Of a DNA stretch of 64,000 nt, positions 58,593 to 64,000 are shown piece after piece. The stretch is from Nematostella vectensis (lineage: Eukaryota; Cnidaria; Anthozoa; Actiniaria; Edwardsiidae). The notes under the pieces are model-generated. The model did no database searches and was not told where the DNA came from. It worked only from the letters and a program-made list of their open reading frames with translations. Position 1 is the first letter of the stretch. The number at the start of each line of letters is the position of its first letter. The stretch is taken from positions 7,873,501 through 7,937,500 of the forward strand of contig NC_064035.1 in assembly GCF_932526225.1 (NCBI RefSeq), in the 5' to 3' direction. A program made the position numbers and the translations under genes.

Positions 58593-61500
58593 CTAAAAGA
58601 CAAGCAATTCTTGATAGTCAACTGATATTCCACTCAACGGGAAACTGGAGGTTTGAATAAGGTACCCTATAGTTATGTAGACTAGAAGCCAGTTTTGATG
58701 ATCGAAATAAAACAAAACAAAACCAAAAACGCTTTCAAAGAATAAGCAAGAAGTAAACTTCGACATATCATCAGGCAAAATGATTTCCCCGTATGTATCA
58801 ATATGCTCTCAATTGCTCTCAATCGAGTCCCAAGAGATCTTTCTCCATATACCATTCTCTAAGGGGACCTACCTCATCAGTCAGGGTTTGGTTGAGGGCC
58901 TTGAACTTGGACGAAGGTATGTCTGTAGTCTTCCTCTTCTGCGCATTGGAGTTCTGATCACATAAAAATACTTTCTTTAGATTTTAAAGGAAACTTTTTA
59001 TACTTTTCAAATGTATCTGCATTACTAGATCCTTAGAATTTAAATACATTAGACAAGTATTTATCAAATATTATTATCAATACTTCAACGGCCTTAGCAG
59101 GATTGTATAGTTTCTTTAGGCCAAAGAATGAAAAACTCACCGAAAGCCATTCACCCTCAAGGACCTGGTTGGCGGTAGGGCGTTTACTGTAAAATAAACG
59201 ACATATAGGATTACACGATGGGCATTGCTCTGATGATGACGGCGTTATTCGACAGATATAAAATCAAAAATAAGGATGAGATCAATGACGATAATTAGCA
59301 TTATAATGGCTATCTGCTGCTGTTGTTGTTGTTGATGATGATGATGACGTTTATATAGATAGTGATGCTAATGCTTATGAGATTGATGATGATGAAGATG
59401 ATGGTGGTGATGATGATGGTGATGATGATGGTGATAGTGGTGGTGGTGACAATGGTGATGGTGATGATGATGATGATGATGATGCTGATGATGTTGATGA
59501 TGATGGTGGTGGTGGTGGTGATGGTTATGGTGGTGATGGTGATAGTGATGGTGACAATGGTGAAGGTGGTGGTGATGATGATGGTTGTGGTGGTGATGAT
59601 GGTGATGGTGGTGGTGATGGTGATGGTGACGATGATGGTTGTGGTGGTGATGATGGTGGTGGTGATGGTGATGGTTGTGGTGGTGATGATGGTGATGGTG
59701 ATGGTGATGGTGATGATGATGGTGATGGCCATAGTGACAATGGTGATGGTGGTGGTGATTATGATGATGGTGGTGGTGATGATTATGATGATGGTGATGA
59801 TGATGTTGATGATAGCGACGATGATATTGACAATGATGATAACGATGATGAATATGATATGATGCTGACAACGATGACGACGACGATGACCATAATTTTA
59901 TTATTGCTCTAATGATGACCGCGACCATCTAAATCTAGATGTTTATGGGGCTTGATAATGATAATAATCACGATCACGAAGATGGTAATAAATAATGACG
60001 TGGTTTTACTACTTACGTGGGCACTCGTACAAGACACTTCTTGATCAAGTCCTTAGCCTCGTCGGTGGTCTTGCCAAATTTGTCCGCGGACATGTCATAG
60101 TCAACAGCGATCACAGCCTGCATGGTCTCGTCCTCGTCATCGGAGGTAAAGGGGAGAGTGGCGGTACATCTAGAGAAAAAAAACACACAAATATGATCGA
60201 CAAAGCAAGGAGGCAGGAAAAGGGGGAAGTAACTTGCATCTAGACAAAAATAAAACACAAAACAAAACAAGGATTGGAGTGTGAGATGAAGTGATGATTT
60301 GCGGTGATTCTAGACCCATAGACACATCTGTGTGTTTTGAGATTAAAAACAAATTCTTGATACACGTCTGATATCATAGTGCGGGGTGTACTTATGGATG
60401 ACCAATGCTAAGCCTATATCGTACTTACAGGGTGTACATAAGGACTGATATCGTACTTACAGGGTGTACATATGGACTGATATCGTACTTACAGGGTGTA
60501 CATAAGGACTGATATTGCCACTTACAGGGTGTACATAAGGACTGATATCGTACTTACAGGGTGTACATATGGACTGATATCGTACTTACAGGGTGTACAT
60601 ATGGACTGATATCGTACTTACAGGGTGTACATATGGACTGATATCGCCACTTACAGGGTGTACATAAGGACTGATACCGCACTTACAGGGTGTACATAAG
60701 GACTGATATCGTACTTACAGGGTGTACATATGGACTGATATCGTACTTACAGGTTGTGCATATGGACTGATATCGTACTTACAGGATGTACATAAGGACT
60801 GATATCGCCACTTACAGGGTGTACATAAGGACTGATATCGTACTTACAGGGTGTACATATGGACTGATATCGTACTTACAGGGTGTACATATGGACTGAT
60901 ATCGTACTTACAGGGTGTACATATGGACTGATATCGTACTTACAGGGTGTACATAAGGACTGATATCGTACTTACAGGGTGTACATAAGGACTGATATCG
61001 TACTTACAGGGTGTACATATGGACTGATATCGTACTTACAGGGTGTGCATATGGACTGATATCGTACTTACAGGGTGTACATAAGGACTTATATCGTACT
61101 TACAGGATGAAAGGGTGTACATAAGGACTGATATCGTACTTACAGGGTGTACATAAGGACTGATATCGTTCTTACAGGATGACAGGGTGTACATAAGGAC
61201 TGATATCGTACTTACAGGGTGTACATAAGGACTGATATCGTACTTACAGGATGTACATAAGGACTGATATCGCCACTTACAGGGTGTACATAAGGACTGA
61301 TATCGTACTTACAGGGTGTACATATGGACTGATATCGTACTTACAGGGTGTACATATGGACTGATATCGTACTTACAGGGTGTACATATGGACTGATATC
61401 GTACTTACAGGGTGTACATATGGACTGATATCGTACTTACAGGGTGTACATAAGGACTGATATCGTACTTACAGGGTGTACATATGGACTGATATCGTAC

Positions 61501-63244
61501 TTACAGGGTGTGCATATGGACTGATATCGTACTTACAGGGTGTACATAAGGACTGATATCGTACTTACAGGGTGTACATAAGGGCTGATATCGTACTTAC
61601 AGGGTGTACATAAGGACTGATATCGTACTTACAGGATGTATATAAGGACTGATATCGTACTTACAGGGTGTACATAAGGACTGATATCGTACTTACAGTG
61701 TGTACCTAAGGACTGATATCGTACTTACAGGGTGTACATAAGGACTGATATCGTACTTACAGGGTGTACATAAGGACTGATATCGTACTTACAGGATGTA
61801 CCTAAGGACTGATATCGTACTTACAGGGTGTACATAAGGACTGATATCGTACTTACAGGGTGTACATAAGGACTGATATCGTACTTACAGTGTGTACCTA
61901 AGGACTGATATCGTACTTACAGGGTGTACATAAGGACTGATATCGTACTTACAGGGTGTACCTAAGGACTGATATCGTACTTACAGGGTGTACATAAGGA
62001 CTGATATCGTACTTACAGGGTGTACATAAGGGCTGATATTGTACTTACAGAGTGTACATAAGGACTGATATCGTACTTACAGGGTGTACATAAGGACTGA
62101 TATCGTACTTACAGGGTGTACATAAGGACTGATATCGTACTTACAGGATGTATATAAGGACTGATATCGTACTTACAGGGTGTACATAAGGACTGATATC
62201 GTACTTACAGGGTGTACATAAGGACTGATATCGTACTTACAGGGTGTACATAAGGACTGATATCGTACTTACAGGATGTACCTAAGGACTGATATCGTAC
62301 TTACAGGGTGTACATAAGGACTGATATCGTACTTACAGGGTGTACATAAGGACTGATATCGTACTTACAGTGTGTACCTAAGGACTGATATCGTACTTAC
62401 AGGGTGTACATAAGAACTGATATCGTACTTACAGGGTGTACCTAAGGGCTGATATCGTACTTACAGGGTGTACATAAGGACTGATATCGTACTTACAGGG
62501 TGTACATAAGGGCTGATATTGTACTTACAGAGTGTACATAAGGACTGATATCGTACTTACAGGGTGTACATAAGGACTGATATCGTACTTACAGGGTGTG
62601 CATAAGGACTGATATCGTACTTACAGGATGTACATAAGGACTGATATCGTACTTACAGGGTGTGCATAAGGACTGATATCGTACTTACAGGATGTACATA
62701 AGGACTGATATCGTACTTACAGGGTGTACATAAGGACTGATATCGTACTTACAGGGTGTACATAAGGACTGATATCGTACTTACAGGGTGTACATAAGGA
62801 CTGATATCGTACTTACAGGATGTACATAAGGACTGATATCGTACTTACAGGGTGTACATTAGGACTGATATCGTACTTACAGGATGTACATAAGGACTGA
62901 TATCGTACTTACAGGGTGTACATGAGGACTGATATCGTACTTACAGGATGTACATAAGGACTGATATCGTACTTACAGGGTGTACATAAGGACTGATATC
63001 GTACTTACAGGGTGTACATAAGGACTGATATCGTACTTACAGGGTGTACATAAGGACTGATATCGTACTTACAGGGTGTACATAAGGACTGATATCGTAC
63101 TTACAGGGTGTACATAAGGACTGATATCGTACTTACAGGGTGTGCATAAGGACTGATGTCGTACTTACAGGATGTACATAAGGACGCCAATGCTCCACAT
63201 GTCAGCTGCTCCATTCACGGGGTCCATTGACAGAAGCTCGGGAG
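58506..63244 (-). CDS. CAMK-type protein kinase, 3' five exons (5' part off window)
   Basis: The exons are 63244-63169, 60169-60017, 59186-59141, 58953-58873 and 58592-58506. All junctions are GT-AG and phase-compatible, giving 146 residues plus stop. Exon 1 here starts inside the APE motif (APELL) and runs DMWSIGVLMYIL, kinase subdomains VIII-IX with the invariant Asp. The next exon has LPFTSDDEDET and EAKDLIKKCL (subdomain X); the third has KRPTANQVLEGEWLS with the invariant Arg of subdomain XI. The tail is basic (QKRKTTD), then acidic (FDEEEYESPDEDEE). ADMWSIGV and the XI segment place it in the CAMK group. By eye it is nearest the MLCK/titin/DAPK/Trio branch, but the subfamily is uncertain. 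ATP-binding and catalytic loops are beyond the right edge. The first intron carries an extraordinary 32-bp array (see findings). Confidence 0.88.
58873..58953 (-). CDS. Kinase post-catalytic exon
   Basis: 81 bases, phase 0 at both ends, between TATGTGATCAG|AACTCC and GATGAG|GTAGGT. It encodes NSNAQKRKTT, then DIPSSKFKALNQTLTDE, a basic segment that could be a regulatory or calmodulin-contact region. That role is inferred only from its position after the catalytic domain. Confidence 0.8.
59141..59186 (-). CDS. Kinase micro-exon, subdomain XI
   Basis: Only 46 bases, between TTATTTTACAG|TAAACG and CTTTCG|GTGAGT. It encodes KRPTANQVLEGEWLS with the subdomain XI Arg and the closing Trp-Leu. It is too short to show up as a long open frame and was found by phase matching. 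Confidence 0.85.
59329..59900 (+). repeat. (GAT/GGT)n trinucleotide microsatellite
   Basis: An impure run of GAT, GGT and occasional GAC/AAT triplets, about 570 bases, starts after a short GTT run. It lies in the kinase intron between the subdomain X and XI exons. Open frames over it (Met/Val or His-rich) are artefacts. Confidence 0.95.
60017..60169 (-). CDS. Kinase exon, subdomain X
   Basis: The acceptor is TTTTCTCTAG|ATGTACC and the donor is GTGCCCAC|GTAAGT. It encodes CTATLPFTSDDEDETMQAVI, then AVDYDMSADKF and DEAKDLIKKCLVRVP. Split codons on both sides join correctly to the neighbouring exons. Confidence 0.92.
60366..63168 (-). repeat. 32-bp array of a duplicated 5' splice site (~86 copies)
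   Basis: On the gene (minus) strand the unit is GTCCTTATGTACACCCT followed by GTAAGTACGATATCA. The first 17 bases match the end of the kinase exon (63185-63169) except for one base, and the last 15 match the start of its intron. The array begins directly at the genuine donor and continues about 2.8 kb into the intron. Variants include TGCACA, TACCTA and GTAAGTGGC forms, and two units have an inserted CTTTCATCCTGT or CCTGTCATCCTGT segment. Every unit keeps a GTAAG donor core. The leftmost copy (about 60366-60420) is degraded. Confidence 0.97.
63169..63244 (-). CDS. Kinase exon with APE motif
   Basis: The acceptor is TTTTTATCAG|CTCCCGAG, entering after the first base of the Ala codon of APE. 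The donor is TACATCCT|GTAAGT. The encoded segment PELLSMDPVNGAADMWSIG is followed by VLMYI. Reading past the donor gives CTG TAA, an immediate stop. Confidence 0.9.
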
Positions 63245-63249
63245 CTGAT

Positions 63250-64000
63250 AAAAACATCATCCAATTACCTTCTTGTTGTTCAAAGTGTGAAGCAAAATTT
63301 ATAATAAAATCCCCCTGTACTGTAACATTTAAACACATTGTAATACTATGGCAGTCTGCCCTGAAGCAGCCTTAGTCAAGACGAAAATTTGGCAGAGTCG
63401 ACTATTAGCGACTTCTAGTTCTAGCTAGTTCGATATCTAGACTTCTTGGATATCCTATCATTATCTATCATATCTTATCACTGTCCATAATATCGTTTAC
63501 TGCACTTTTCGCTTAAAATTTAACATGTTTCGAATTGCATTCCATTTTCTTTCGTTTTCCTCGCCATCCCAAGACTAAATAGGGAAACGAACATTTTAGT
63601 ACTTGGCGATATGTTTGAAACAAGTAAATTACAATACAAAAACGTTTTACACAGAAACAGACAAGAATTTAATCGGTACTTTATTTCTACAATAGCGAAC
63701 AAAGTTAGGCTAGTTCATACTTTAGGCGTCCACGTCCTCGCTAGACCGCAAAAATTTGGCTTTGCGGAGAACGGTTGAAATCTATCAGACAGATCATTTT
63801 CATGAGAATTCTCAAATTAATTGCATTACCGTCGCCGTCCTCGTATCTTGAAGGGGGAACGCAGTTATAGGTATCCTATGCATGAATAGATTTTGACAAT
63901 CCTTCTATAAGAAATACCAGGGCGTGCTCGTGCACGCAGCGCACCCCCCCCCCCCCCCCCCCAGGTACGCAAAAATGGCCACAAAAAAGGTTACCTGCGA
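63250..64000. other. Upstream kinase intron, with MITE fragment at the end
   Basis: By gene order this is intron before the APE exon. I looked for an exon with the DFG/activation-loop segment on the minus strand and found none that fits, so it lies beyond the window. Confidence 0.5.
63921..63970. mobile_element. Partial poly-C MITE, GGTACGC family
   Basis: GGGCGTGCTCGTGCACGCAGCGCA is followed by about 19 C and AGGTACGC. It resembles the ends of the elements at 40883 and 43518 collapsed together, with most of the interior missing. A decayed or deletion copy. Confidence 0.4.

Noticed and set aside
59310-59928. Met/Val-, Thr/Ile- and His-rich frames
   Set aside because: Translations of the GAT/GGT microsatellite in a kinase intron.
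63780-63860. Upstream kinase exon ending GACGGCGACG|GTAATG
   Set aside because: A donor-like site exists, but the frame that joins the APE exon in phase gives a sequence with no DFG or activation-loop residues.

Overview
This window looks like nuclear DNA of an anthozoan cnidarian, most likely the sea anemone Nematostella vectensis. The evidence is an intronless FoxA gene of 286 codons that I recognise as cnidarian FoxA, spliceosomal genes with GT-AG introns, AT-rich intergenic DNA, cnidarian-type short inverted-repeat elements with poly-C/poly-G tracts, a Ty3/Gypsy remnant, and many large minisatellites. Nothing suggests a bacterial, viral or organellar origin. Species assignment is from memory of the protein and was not searched.

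Only three host genes can be supported. (1) foxA, + strand, 19739-20599, a complete forkhead transcription factor in one exon. (2) An Hlx/H2.0-class homeobox gene, - strand, rebuilt here from three exons: 52682-52478, 44458-44327 and 44064-43748. All junctions are phase-compatible and give a 217-residue protein with two Groucho-type eh1 motifs and a homeodomain. Its first intron is 8.0 kb and full of repeats. (3) The 3' half of a CAMK-type protein kinase gene, - strand, five exons between 63244 and 58506. The exons run from the APE motif to an acidic C-terminus, and the 5' part lies beyond the right edge. FoxA and Hlx, two developmental regulators, sit about 23 kb apart with no intact host gene between them.

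Tandem arrays make up roughly a fifth of the window: 27-bp (7.9-12.7 kb, about 179 copies), 58-bp (12.9-13.85 kb), 40-bp (34.5-37.6 kb), 66-bp (38.95-39.87 kb), 13-bp (47.1-47.8 kb), 25-bp (57.6-58.2 kb) and 32-bp (60.4-63.17 kb), plus several short arrays. The long open reading frames over these arrays (up to 1380 codons) are consequences of unit length and lack of stops, not genes. Mobile DNA includes a degraded Ty3/Gypsy integrase end with an adjacent LTR-like segment (37.75-38.81 kb), a piggyBac-like MITE with TTAA ends inside the Hlx intron, several poly-C/poly-G MITEs at 40.9-43.7 kb, and a 794-bp element at 56.5-57.3 kb with perfect 81-bp inverted repeats and a 9-bp target duplication.

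The most striking feature is the 32-bp array in the kinase intron. Its repeat unit is the last 17 bases of the exon joined to the first 15 bases of the intron, so the real 5' splice site is followed by about 86 tandem copies of itself. Using any copy but the first would read straight into an in-frame stop. Other arrays in the window also carry 5'-splice-site-like cores, which hints at a shared origin route, though that is inference.
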